Source: Paraspadella gotoi
Lineage: Eukaryota > Chaetognatha
Assembly (NCBI GenBank): GCA_051294375.1
Contig: CM119268.1
Coordinates: forward strand, 20,130,531 to 20,194,530
DNA: 64,000 nt
Direction: 5' to 3'
The notes beneath the pieces are model-generated. The model ran no database searches. It was not told where the DNA came from and saw nothing but the letters and a program-made list of their open reading frames with translations. Position 1 is the first letter of the stretch. Every line of letters starts with the position of its first letter. The position numbers were made by a program, and so were the translations under genes. Below, in pieces: positions 44,755 to 55,330 of this stretch.

Positions 44755-45665
44755 TTTTTATCGAGCCATGACCGGCGAAGCCGGTTCAGGCTTGATTTTG
44801 TTTCGGGAGAGCTTCTTTGTGACGTCGTCGTCGTCGTCGTCGGCGTCACGCTGTTTTTATCGAGCCATGACCGGCGAAGCCGGTTCAGGCTTGATTTTGT
44901 TTCGGGTGAGCTTCTTTGTGACGAAGTCGTCGTCGGCGTCGTTGTCGTCGTCGGCGTCGGCGTCACGCTGTTTTTATATAAACTACTACGGTGACTTACC
45001 GTTTTTTTTTTAAATAAAAATTATTATGAATTATGATAAAGTTTTACAAAAGTGTGCGATCATAGTAAGTTAAAAATTTAGATATGGCTTCTCATCTTGA
45101 AATAGCTTTGATATTTTCTTATTACATATGGATTTAAGTATTTTTTGTTTGAATTTCCACTTCATTATGATTTACTGCAATATGCAATTGAGATTATAGT
45201 ACTCATTATAATATCCAAATTAGTATATAGAAATGCTTTAATCTAATTTACATATTGCAGTATATAATATTGAAGATGAAATTCAAAAAAAAATTTTTTA
45301 AATCTATAATAAAAATGGGAACTCAAAGGAACTTTTTAATGAGAAGCTATATCTTAATTTTAATACAAATAAAAATAAAATCGTTAACAACCATGATTGG
45401 AAAAATTATAAAAATTTCCAATTGTAAACCATTGTAATATTTTTTGCCTTTATTTTATTTATTTTTTAATTATATATATATTTTTTTTCAGGCGCTGCCT
45501 TTTCTGAATCGTTAAAGAACGAGTTCAGGGTCTCTCTCTCAGTCTCTCTCTGTCTCTTCTTTGAGTGCGTCTGTCTCTCTCTGTACGATCTCTGCGTGAT
45601 TGTTCGTTTTTTGAAAAATTCTGATTATTTTTTTTCTTCTAAAAAAAAAATATATTTGATCAGGC
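44755..45665 (+). repeat. Element X, best-preserved copy
   Basis: Begins with a 98-bp tandem duplication of the hairpin module (44756-44853 and 44854-44951: ACCGGCGAAGCCGGTTCAGG plus a GTCGTC run ending in GTCACGCTG). It continues through the full palindromic core at 45170-45265 and into the AGGCGCTGCCTTTTCTGAAT end. No long frame; apparent Ser-rich frames come from GTC repeats. Confidence 0.6.
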
Positions 45666-45990
45666 GCTGCCTTTCTGAATCGTTTAAAAACGAGTTTAGG
45701 CTCTCTCTCTCTCTCTCCGTCTCCCTCTCTCTCTCTCTCTTTCTCTCTATCTCTCTCTCTCCCCTTTTTTTTTTTACAAAAAAAAATTATTCACTTTTTT
45801 TTTCACCACCGTCACAAGGCGACGAGTTCCGGATCTCTCTCTCTCTTCTCTCTCTCTCTCTCTATCTTTCTCTCTATCTGTCTCTTTTTCTCTCTCTCTC
45901 TCTCTACCTCTTTTTTTTTACAAAAAAAAAAATTTTTAGACACTTTTTTTTCACCACCGTCACTAGGCGACGAGTAAACGAGTAAACGAA

Positions 45991-47996
45991 GATGAAGCAA
46001 TATAGCTCGAAATGCTTACAAAATTTTAGACCATTGCTTTTATAAATGCAAAAAGAATATTAATATTTTTAAAACAAAACTTTAACGATAACTTAATAGT
46101 TAACCGAGACCAAGATGAATATTTTTTACCATCATTTTTTCAATATATGTATATTAGCTTGTAATTAGTCAATTAATCTAAATAATAATATGACGAATTC
46201 ATTTTCATTTTTTTTATGAATGGGAAGTTTTCTCTGTTTACCCCCTTGTGTCTAATCATCTAATATTTTAAAGATATTTTCAAAAACCTTATATAATTAC
46301 TATATTTTTCACTTTTTTTCAATTCTTTAAAACAAAAACAACATCATAAAAACATTTTAAATAAATAAAAAAAATTGATTGAATGATTTTGAAAAAAAAT
46401 ATTTTGAAACTTGAAAATAATGGATTTCAAGTTAGGAAAACAATTTTGCAATTCTAAAAAAATCAGCTTCTAGCCTTTCAATTTTTCTAGAGGCTGATTT
46501 TTTTATTTTTTTGATATTTTGATTTTCTATACAAAACCATTATTCTCAATGAGCATAGGTCAGACAAACTTTTTTTTCAACAATTTGAAAAAATTTCAAC
46601 TTTTTTAATTAGGCTTTTTGGGGGAAATAAATAAATCAATTGTTATAGGATGGGTACATCTGAAAGTGATATGTCTCTAAATGACAAAAAAATTTTCTTC
46701 AAGTTTTATTTTGAAATTTAAGTATTGTACCAATAGAAATAAGTGAGATACTCCCGCTTTGCAGAAATTTTTATTTAACAAAGATTTGTACTGCGTGGTT
46801 TTAAAAAAAATATTTTTTTAAATAACTTTTGAAAGAAAAGAGGTAACAAGGTGGGTGTGGTATCAAATTAAAGCCCTCTTCATGGGACACCTTTCTAAAA
46901 GAGTTTTATTAAATTAAATCCATAAATCTTTACACAGCTTTTGTTTAAATCAGAGTTAATAGTATAACAGTTTTTTGCTTTAAAAACTTTAATGAAGGCA
47001 TATGAAATTTTTTATTTTTTTTGTAATTTAAAAAAGGAAAGACTGAATTACTATTAAATTTTCTTTATTCCATAAAATTGCTTATATTTTTCAGTTAAAG
47101 TGAAAAACAAGTAAAAATTTATGTTGTAGCTTAAAAAAATATCTTTTTAAATATGAAAAATAATAAATACAAAAATGTTTTCAGCTTGATCTAAACAGTC
47201 TGAACGTCTACCTTCTTGTCTGTGAAAAAAAAATTGTCATTTTTTTTTATCTTTAACTGCAAATAAAAAGCTTGACACACTGCTTGTTTATCATAATAAA
47301 GTTTTAAAAAATTACACAGCTGGCAACATATTTGAAAAAGCAAGAAATCATTGTGTTAAATTGTATTTATAATTTTCTTTTAAATATAGCAAGGAATTTA
47401 ATTCTATTATTTATCATCCATTTTAATTAAGAAAAAATATTTCTCGTAATAGCCCATTGGAAAGGGTTCATTGACTGACTTAATGATGGCATTTTTTAGA
47501 TTTCTTTCTGCCCCCATTTTACAAGATATAAAGATGTATAAAGATATAAAGATATATCTGTACTCTTTCTGCAACCTGCATTCCAATTTTTTTTTCTCTT
47601 TCAAATATATTAAATAAAAAAAATTATTTGAGAGAAAAATTGGCGTGGAGGATGCCATTAGTAAGCCTTAGTTACCCCACTTCCCGATTGAATTTTTAAA
47701 TGAGGTTATTTTTCAATCTATTTGAGACATAACACTAACTATTGGTATTATTAATTTTTTTATTTTATTTTATTACAATTTTATGTATAAATATGAATAA
47801 GTAACTTTTTAACGAAATTTATCATCTTTCACCCTATATTCAGTCATATCTAAAAAACAAAAAAAAAACATTTTGCATTGATATTTTATATATCAATATA
47901 TGAAACTATAACGTTTCAAAAAATTAAAAAATATAATAATATTGAACAGTGAATTTTTTTTATGCACGGAACAGTAACGTTACGCCATTTTTCATT
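45991..47996 (+). repeat. 2-kb dispersed duplication Q, copy 2
   Basis: Direct-orientation copy of 20003-21977. The left edge abuts a CT-rich tract and a doubled ACGAGTAAACG. The right edge joins an element N fragment. Sharp edges on both copies imply a mobile unit or segmental duplication rather than chance similarity. Confidence 0.75.
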
Positions 47997-48225
47997 TTGT
48001 TTTAAATGGAAAAAACAAAAAAAATAATTTCACTATTTGAACACCAATTACTCATGAGTGGATGGGACAATTAACCTGAAATTTTATATGTGGGTAGGAA
48101 AGTGTGTGATTAAGCTGGAAATCATGTTTCGATGGAATCGTTTGAGTGGAAATGAGTTTAAATGGAAAAAAACAAAAAACCTGTTTCACTAATTGAATAT
48201 GCTTATTTTTCTATTTATATTAAAT

Positions 48226-48356
48226 CTGGGAGAGAAAAACAATTTATTTTTTTTTATCAACGAATTGTATTATTGTTAAGACATGTTTCGACTCTTGAGT
48301 TTTAGAGTCTTCATCAGTTATGACAATCACTGATTTCTTACTCTTTAACATTAGGT

Positions 48357-48392
<36 letters not shown>

Positions 48393-48646
48393 AAAAGAGG
48401 GAGTTTCCAACAAAGAATTGAGCAAAGGACAGTGGTCAGATATGAGGACAGGTGAAGGTAAGATCAGGGGAAGAAGTAAGTTGGGTGAAATTTGAAATGA
48501 GAGAGAGAGAGAGAGAGAGAGACAGGGTAAGAGAAAATCTTTACATTTTTTGTAATGTATAACAATGATAAAGAAATAAAATAACAAACTTAAGAGTTAA
48601 ACTAATAGTAACATTGGAAAATAAATTAATGAGTTTAATATATATA
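48226..48646 (-). mobile_element. Hammerhead-bearing Penelope-like unit inserted in an inverted-repeat element
   Basis: The 421 bp unit contains the hammerhead, GA tracts and the block with TTTCCAACAAAGAATTGAG. It interrupts the element at 48005-48872 and is bounded by TATATTAAAT at 48216-48225 and again at 48647-48656. Uninterrupted relatives at 23.7 and 62.96 kb show a single copy of this site, so the repeat is a target-site duplication. Confidence 0.65.
48280..48317 (-). ncRNA. Hammerhead-ribozyme-like motif, intact, - strand
   Basis: CTGATGA, one extra A, stem II GACTC/GAGTC with a loop, GAAAC, palindromic ACATGT and GTC are all present. Stem I can form from ATTGT-CA-TAA on the 5' side and TTA-ACAAT just after GTC, eight base pairs around a two-base bulge. 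This pairing beyond the conserved core makes it the best-supported copy. Confidence 0.65.
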
Positions 48647-48999
48647 TATATTAAATATGCAAGATGTATGATGTATGCAAGATGTCTTAATTAATCAAAT
48701 AATTAATCAGTTACTTAATCAATTAGTCAATTAATTAATCAATAATTAATTAATCAGTCAATCAATCAAAACAAACATTTCGGATCAAAAATTAATCAAA
48801 TTAATTAATTAATTAATTACCGATAATGATCGTGGGCAGATCCGACATTGTTTCATCAAACTTGTTTAGATTTGAAAGGGCTTTCAGAAGATAATAATAT
48901 TAATATTATTTTATTTCAAATTTCTTCAGAAAACTTACGTACTTAAGAGAAAAAATAGAATCTAAAAGAGTGAGTTTGAAAATTAGAGACGATTTTCAA

Positions 49000-50060
49000 A
49001 TCCATCTTCCAGCTATCATTGCTGAGGCATATCAAAGTCGATTCTGATAATATTTGTATATATAAATAATTTAGGTTTTTACTTTTAAATTTATATTTAA
49101 CATTGAAAAAAATGACAGCTTTTTACCTGCGCTTGTAACATTTTCAACATGTAATCTCATAACATAAGCTTACTTAGTTACTTACTTACTTACCAAGCTT
49201 ACTTTTCTGTCTTTCTTACTTTCCTTCTTGAATTCTTCCCTTTTATATTCTTTCTCACTATAGCTCTCAGAGAGAAATATGGCTGAAGGAGAAAGAGGAC
49301 TGGGAAAAAGAAAAAAAAGAAAAAAAAAACAGAGAAGAAAACGAGAGTTGAAAAACATGTTTTTTTCTCTTCAGTTTCGTTAAGCAAAACGTGGAGTGAA
49401 TGTAACGTGAATGGGCGTATCACGGTTAAACTATCTTGGTTACATCGACGATTTCGAGGGCTTTAAACTTTAAACTGCCCTAAAAAGCTACCTTATCTTA
49501 TATTTTGTAAGTATTAATATGAAGCCATAGAATCGACAAATAAACCTTCGACAAGAAAAAAAACAAACGCTCTCAGTTCGCTCGATTTCACCATCGTAAC
49601 TCGAGCGTCTTCTTTTACCTTTATCTCGTTTCCGTTATTTCAGTTACATTTATTTCGTATTTTACAATGTACAGTGCATCCGTAGTTTTCATTTGACGCC
49701 CATTTCTCTATCGTTATAAAGGGTCTGCGTTGTAAAAAGTCCACTTTTATCGTTTAATGAAAGCACAAGAATGATTAAATATATCAAGGTGCTCTCGGTA
49801 AGGTTCGATCGTGCGAATGTTTCTCCTTATAAGGAAACGCGTTTTTGTATCGGTTTCTCTCGTTTTTCTCTCGAGATAATACAATGTGTTCCGTTTAAAA
49901 CAAACATTTTGAATGATAGCACAGAAGTAGGAAAGAGCCTCTTCAAATAGTTTTTTTGAGTTTTCATAAATGGTACAGAACAACTGATCAATTCTAATTT
50001 TCTAGTGGACAATAGGCATGGGCTCTTTCTAACTCACAATTTAAGCAGACATTTTTGTTG
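49000..50060. other. Unassigned stretch with moderate base composition
   Basis: Frames at 49199-49423 and 49747-50012 (-) are short and lack clear splice sites or domains. The block 49380-49960 is less AT-rich than its surroundings and shows no repeats, so it could hold an untranslated exon. A GA microsatellite and a purine-rich segment follow at 50070-50220. Confidence 0.3.
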
Positions 50061-50065
50061 GAAAC

Positions 50066-50108
<43 letters not shown>

Positions 50109-50225
50109 GGATGAAAGCTTCGAGGGAACATTAAGAAGAGCGAGGAACGAAACTCTGCCCAAGGGGATGTAGATAATGAGGAGGAGAACGAAGAATTGAC
50201 AGAGGGAGAGGGAGAAAGGGAGGAT

Positions 50226-51155
50226 ATAGTTAGGGGTAGCCGCACTCAATGGGGTGAGTCAAAAATTTAGAGTCAGTACATGCGCAAACGAATATTTAGA
50301 CATTTTTAAGAATACTTTCAATGGAAAAAAATTTCTAATATGGCTCTATACCCTAGTAATTAATTTTTATATATTTATTTATAGATAGGAAAGGCCAAAA
50401 ATTTTTTTCCGAATTTTTAAATTTTAAGATTTTATCAGTTTTTTTATATTTTCACTTGGAAAACGTAAGGATTTATAAAAGCTGTAATTATATTCCTTGT
50501 TTAACTTTTTATGCTCTATCAGAATCCATCAACAAATTTTAAGATTTTTGTAAAAAAATTTTGCTCTATATAGTAATATAATATTTTTAATTAAAGGTGC
50601 CCCTATAGACCTTTCCCCAGTATGTATCCCTATCAGAACATACAATTCTACATGGTAGTCTTATCCCTATTGGTAAAAAAATCATATATTACGTTGGCCC
50701 CCCTAAAAAAAAAATTATCCATTCCCACCCCTTTCTGTTCAGCCTTTTAGATATTATGATTTTTCATTAATGACTTTCTAACAGAAATGATGTGTGATAT
50801 CTATTAGAAAACTAGGACAGATAGTAATCTAACCTTGAGTTGTATAGATGCTCCCTCTATTTCCAGAAGACAACACTGACTTCCCCTTCCCAAATTGAAT
50901 TATTAGATAAATAAAACTTTTTTAAAAAAGAAAGCATTATATATTTGTTTAAATAATATAGATTAAATACTAAATCCTTCATAAAATATAAAAATAGAAA
51001 ATAGTGAAACAAGTAATTTGCAAATTTTCATAATATTTTTAATTAGGCTAGTACCCTCAGAAGAAAGCATTTTTGACAAAAACTAATTTAATAACATAAT
51101 GATAATCTATGGTCATGATAGATTATTTTAACGCTGTATACATTAGCCTAAAATT
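50226..51155 (+). repeat. Repeat Y, copy interrupted by repeat Z
   Basis: Same start and end as the 2 kb copy, split at 50593/51046 by the 436 bp insertion described separately. Confidence 0.65.
50594..51029 (-). mobile_element. Repeat Z inserted in repeat Y with 16-bp target-site duplication
   Basis: The insert is flanked by ATAATATTTTTAATTA at 50578-50593 and 51030-51045; the 2 kb copy of Y has this sequence once. On the - strand it begins GAAAATTTGCAAATTACTTG, the same start as Z copies at about 28300 and 40735, and ends GGTCTATAGGGGCACCTT. The long duplication points to target-primed or similar retroposition. No promoter boxes were recognised. Confidence 0.7.
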
Positions 51156-51159
51156 GTAG

Positions 51160-51415
51160 ATAAGGCGCTAAGTGGGCTGAGGATGACTATCCATAACTTC
51201 TATAACCCCCTCTAGCAGACATGGAACGGGTCCTGGGCTTGGAACCAGGCTTGAGGGTTTGCCACGCCCCCAAGGCGGCTTACGGCCGTCCTCACGCTTC
51301 CCGCAGGGTAGGTACCAGGTTGGGATTGAACCCGGTACCTAGTGGTCATGAGCTGATGGCTTTACTCAATGAGCCACCGGGTCAGGACTGAAGGTGTCAT
51401 GCTTATAGGCGGGGT
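51160..51415 (-). mobile_element. tRNA-derived SINE
   Basis: On the - strand the head contains GTGGCTCATTGAGTAAAGC (A-box type) and ACCGGGTTCAATCCCAACC (T-arm with B box) about 40 bases apart. A tail rich in G and C continues to about 51170 (CTGCGGGAAGCGTGAGGACG). No A-tail or duplication was confidently placed. Confidence 0.6.
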
Positions 51416-51611
51416 AAACCTGGGCAATGCCCGACTACAAAATGAAATCAGGTTTTTATTTATTTTTTTTAGGTAATTATTCTTGTTTTCAGGTATTAAA
51501 GCATTTGTTATTGTTTAATTTTCTTTCTTTTTGTTGTTGTATTTGATTATCCGATGCGAAAACAAAAGTTTTTATTAGTTTTAACCACGATTTATTAACA
51601 GAGTAATATCG

Positions 51612-51648
51612 GGCATGTTTCGAATCTTGCTTTGCGAATCTTCATCAG
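51612..51648 (-). ncRNA. Hammerhead-ribozyme-like motif, - strand
   Basis: CTGATGA is followed by an imperfect stem II (GATTCGC...AAGATTC) and GAAAC, but the usual ATGTC is ATGCC, so the expected GTC cleavage triplet is lost. It belongs to the left unit of the Penelope-like element. Confidence 0.45.
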
Positions 51649-52091
51649 CGTTTGACAGTAGACAATTTTTGACAATTATACGATAAGGAGAGAAAGAGAG
51701 AGAGAGGGAGAGAGTTTCCAACAAAGAATTTAGAAAGGACAGTGGTCAGATGTGAGGACAGGTGAAGGTAAGGACAGGAAAAAGGGTTAGTAAGTTGATT
51801 TTTGAAATGGTGAAAGTGAGAGAGAGAGAGTGACAAAGATATTAAGCCCCACCTTTCTTACTCAGTATCTGATTTGTCTAGGTCTAGGATAGTACTATAT
51901 ATAAATATAGCGTACTGCAAAAATTAAAAAACATAAAATTAATTTTTTTTACAAATTAATGTTCACTGATGGTATGTTGTTCATAATTGACTTTTAGAAT
52001 TTTTGTATGTAACTTTCACTACGCCTTAATATACAACAAAGATAAATAAATTAGTAAACTAAAAGAATAATAGTAACAGAAAGAAAATAAA

Positions 52092-52456
52092 TAATTAACT
52101 GGTTCTCAAGAGGTATTAGAGAGGCAATTTACATCAAAGCCCTCGATCCCTCTTTGAACCGTGATGGAGGACGATTCAAGCTCCCTCCAAGCTACGATTC
52201 GCTTATCAAGTTGATGGTGGAATGCCCTACACCACCCCAACCGCATGGTGATTCCCGTCCCCACTCAACGGGTCAGGTGGAGGCCTCAGCAGGCAATGGA
52301 CGTCCGATGTCTCACCTGAGCGTGCAGCAACTTGGTGCGACTCTTCTCGCACTGAGTGTCGACCAAAACAGCGGCTACAGGAGGAAGGAGAGGAGTCTGT
52401 ATCTCCTGCGCCCAAACAGGCAAGAACAGGCAATCGCCCACTTCACCGGCAGGTGA
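52092..52456 (+). pseudogene. Penelope-like retroelement, C-terminal endonuclease remnant
   Basis: The frame opens after a stop at 52089-52091 and reads RGIREAIYIKALDPSLNRDG, then GRFKLPPSYDSLI. The REAIYI...PSLNRDGGRxxLP...YD pattern matches the end of the GIY-YIG endonuclease region of Penelope-like elements, as I know the family. A Pro/His/Gly-rich tail without clear homology follows to the stop. Reverse transcriptase and the GIY-YIG start are missing, so this is a 5'-truncated copy. It is flanked by inverted hammerhead-bearing units at 51.6-51.84 kb (-) and 52.8-53.09 kb (+). Confidence 0.72.
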
Positions 52457-53012
52457 GAGGAGGGCAGTGGGCAGGCCTATCAGGCCCGAGAGATATTCAA
52501 GTTGCATTCGGCATCTTCCCAAGCGGATCACTACCTGATCCCAGAATGTCGAACTCTACAAAAATATCCTCTCAGCCTATGACAGGTCAATTACCTGATC
52601 ACATCGTCAACGTCCCCCATTTGCCTGGCCGGGGGGGGGCAACTTACTTTGAGCTCTTTTCTTAACTTAATTTTTCTCTAAATCTTAACTTAACTATCCC
52701 TCACCACTTATTCTTCATTTTTAATTTCACTTATACTTCACTAGTTAAATTGAATTAATTATTTATTTATTCTTTTAGTTTATTAATTTATTTATCTTTG
52801 TTATACATTTCAAAATGTATTATTTTTTTTCTCTCTCTCTCTCACTTTCACCATTTTAAAAATCAAATTACTTCCACTTTTTCCTTTCCTTACCTTCACC
52901 TGTCCTCACATCTGACCACTGTCCTTTCTCAATTCTTTGTTGGAAACTCTCTCCCTCTCTCTCTCTTTCTCTCCTTAACTTATAATTGTCAAAAATTGTC
53001 TACTGTCAAACG

Positions 53013-53046
53013 CTGACGACTTGCAAAGCAAGAGTTGAAACATGTC
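53013..53046 (+). ncRNA. Hammerhead-ribozyme-like motif, + strand
   Basis: The core CTGACGA satisfies CTGANGA. A CTTGC/GCAAG stem II follows, then TGAAAC, the palindromic ACATGT and GTC. Compared with sibling copies, the base of stem II has lost a few nucleotides. It sits at the 3' end of the Penelope-like remnant. Confidence 0.5.
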
Positions 53047-53568
53047 CGATGTTACTCTGTTAATAAATCGTTGTTAAAGCTTTCGTTTTTGTTTTAATTT
53101 TAAGTTGGTTCGTTTTTAAACATCTGTAAACTACAAGTATTAAGATTAATTTATCCATAACGATGTTAACGATGATAGCGTGTCATTGTTTAAAATAGGT
53201 TTCTCATACATTTCTATCACATTAACTATCTAGACGTTTTCTATTTTCTGTTGTTGGTAAGTTCAGTAGGCTTTTGATTAAACACTTCAATGACCATTTT
53301 TTTCTTTATACATCTCAACATCAGACGTGGAGACAGTAAGTTCTGACATAAAAACAGCTCATATATATCTTATTATTAATCAATTAATCAATAGAAAATA
53401 GAATTAGCGGTCGCTCAACTTCAGACAATTTTCTGGCCTTTACGCTTCCCTCGAGAAAATTCGGACTACGTTCAGGACTAACTTTCTCAAAGAATTATTA
53501 TAACTTATAATATAAGTGTCATAATCTGTAAAGAGACGGCGGGCTGTGACGGACTAAGAAGGTTTAAG

Positions 53569-53720
53569 ATGGTGATAGCAGATGTCGGCTGCCGACGGCG
53601 AAAAACGACGCTGTTGATATCATCACTAGCGACGTCAAGAGTTACTTTAAAGACGATACAAGCGAAGAAAATCCTTTGCCACCTGTCAGCACCTGCCGCA
53701 TCTGCGGAGGCTGCCGCTGA

Positions 53721-53799
<79 letters not shown>

Positions 53800-54107
53800 G
53801 CTTTCCGTCCTGAGGTCGCTGCATCGGCGTCGAGATTCCAATTTCCTCGACGCGTGCATACGCCCCCCTTCGCTTCCGGCGGCGCAGTTCCATGGTGAAG
53901 AAGGATCTGCCGGGAGCTAGGGTGTCTGCAGCGGCGGTGGCGGTGGCGGCGGCGGCGACGTTGACGTCCTCTGCACGTGACGTCAAAGGGAACGACCGAG
54001 TCGGACGTGAATATATGAGGAGGCAGGGAAAGCGTTTGGATCTCGAGTCTGCAGAACGCAATGGCAATGGCATCGGATTTCGTTGGAGAAGTCAACAATC
54101 ATTTTGA
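53569..54107. other. CpG-rich island with coding-like frames on both strands
   Basis: + strand: a frame at 53571-53720 reads TAKNDAVDIITSDVKSYFKD and ends STCRICGGCR just before a long (CT)n run (53720-53800). - strand: the ATG at 53892-53890 opens MELRRRKRRGAYARVEEIGI, then STPMQRPQDGKR, running into the GA repeat. GCG/GCC-rich DNA at 53900-54080 could be a promoter. No family recognised. Confidence 0.3.
53715..53800 (+). repeat. (CT)n microsatellite
   Basis: Nearly pure CT for about 80 bp. Similar runs occur at 18340-18395, 28560-28645, 37770-37825, 40935-41030 (GA) and 50070-50107 (GA), often next to mobile-element modules. Confidence 0.95.
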
Positions 54108-54814
54108 GGAAATAGGAAATCCTTGAGTTGAGGAATTTCAAGGATTGGTTAAAATTAAGAAATGCAGGAGGAAGTCTTTTGAATTTGATTCGTACTTTCA
54201 TTTCATAGGACAGAGTATATATTTACTTCAACGATAATCGGCGACTTACACAAGGTTCTGAAATTTTTACGTATATGAAATAAAAAAGAAATAAAAATAA
54301 AAAATAAAAATCGGGGTAAAGTAAGCAAAATCTTAAAAAGAAGTAACAATTAAATATATCAATTAATGATTTTTTGTTTGACAAAGAAAATTAGAAAGTA
54401 CCTATCTTTCCTAAAATAAAATATATTTATATATCTATATTTATATATATTATATGAAAATATAATTTTGATCTTTATTTTACTTTTTTTCATAAACTCA
54501 CTTAACATTCAAATTCGTCAGAATGTTGTTGTCTGTCTTTTCTCATTTAAAAAAAAGAAAGAAAGTACCTTTTTTATTTAATGAAAAAAAGGTTCGTATG
54601 CCAACGGGTCAGTCGTGCCGTCTCTTGGAAAATAAATTAAACTATTAAAGATAAACAAAAAAGCGTCAATTGAAATTGAACACCAACTCTGACTGAGTCC
54701 GAGTGGAACTCTTATTCTTAATTCGAAAAATACATTTTGATACATTTTTAAATAACTAAAGCCTCAAATCTTATTTTTATTCTTGTTATTTTCCTTTTCG
54801 CTTAAAATAGGGAG

Positions 54815-55330
54815 AGCCTAACTCAGTAAGGTGGTTAAGAAATTTGAATTAAGCTCCTGCTCAAACGAAAATTTAGACATTCTTTAAAAAAATTGAATAG
54901 ATAAAAAATTTTAATATTACTCCATACTCCATATATTATTTTTTTAATAATTATTTATAAATAGGAAAGGCTAAAATTTTTTATAGGATTTTTTTATTTT
55001 TAAAGTAAGATTCAGGTAGCTTGCAAAAAGTTGTCAAAGTATAATTCTTTTTTCAATATTTTGATCAAAAGTTGGTGAAAAATATGAAAAACTATTTATA
55101 ATCATCATCATCTTTTGATAATTTTATTCCTTTTTCTTAATTTTGACCAAGAAAACATAAAACTTTTTGAAAGTTGTAGTTATATTTTTTATTTAACTTT
55201 TTATGCTCAGAATCCATCAAAAAAGTTAAGATTAATTAAATTTTGATTTAAATTTTAAATTTTAAATTTTGATCACAATAAAAGCATTAAAATAAATTTT
55301 TTTAACAAAATTCCTTTTTTACCTGAAAGT
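54815..55330 (+). repeat. Repeat Y, diverged copy
   Basis: CTGCTCAAACGAAAATTTAGACATT, GGAAAGGCTAAAATTTTTTA and TTTTATGCTCAGAATCCATC segments align in order with the 2 kb and 50 kb copies, with many substitutions. Confidence 0.55.

Larger units (their letters stand above)
48005..48872 (-). mobile_element. Inverted-repeat element N, partial copy with nested unit
   Basis: The - strand copy starts near 48872 (AACAAGTTTGATGAAACAAT, GTCGGATCTGCC) and stops within the module region at 48005, where it abuts the 2 kb duplicated segment. It is interrupted by the hammerhead-bearing unit 48226-48646. Short end fragments of the same family lie at 24715-24770 and 35385-35425. Confidence 0.6.
51560..53095 (+). 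mobile_element. Penelope-like element, 5'-truncated, with flanking hammerhead units
   Basis: The left flank (51560-51840) is a - strand unit: hammerhead core, GA tract, then a conserved block that on the - strand includes TTCACCTGTCCTCACATCTG. A 200 bp segment shared with 10.4-10.55 kb follows, then the endonuclease remnant and a 3' region at 52457-52800. The right flank (52800-53095) is the same unit on the + strand, ending in the hammerhead core and AATAAATCGTTGTT. The two terminal units are therefore inverted relative to each other, an arrangement reported for Penelope pseudo-LTRs. Confidence 0.65.

Noticed and set aside
44744-45013. Ser/Val-rich proteins from GTC repeats in element X
   Set aside because: Frames arise from GTCGTC microsatellite and a 98-bp duplication; other copies of X have shifted frames.
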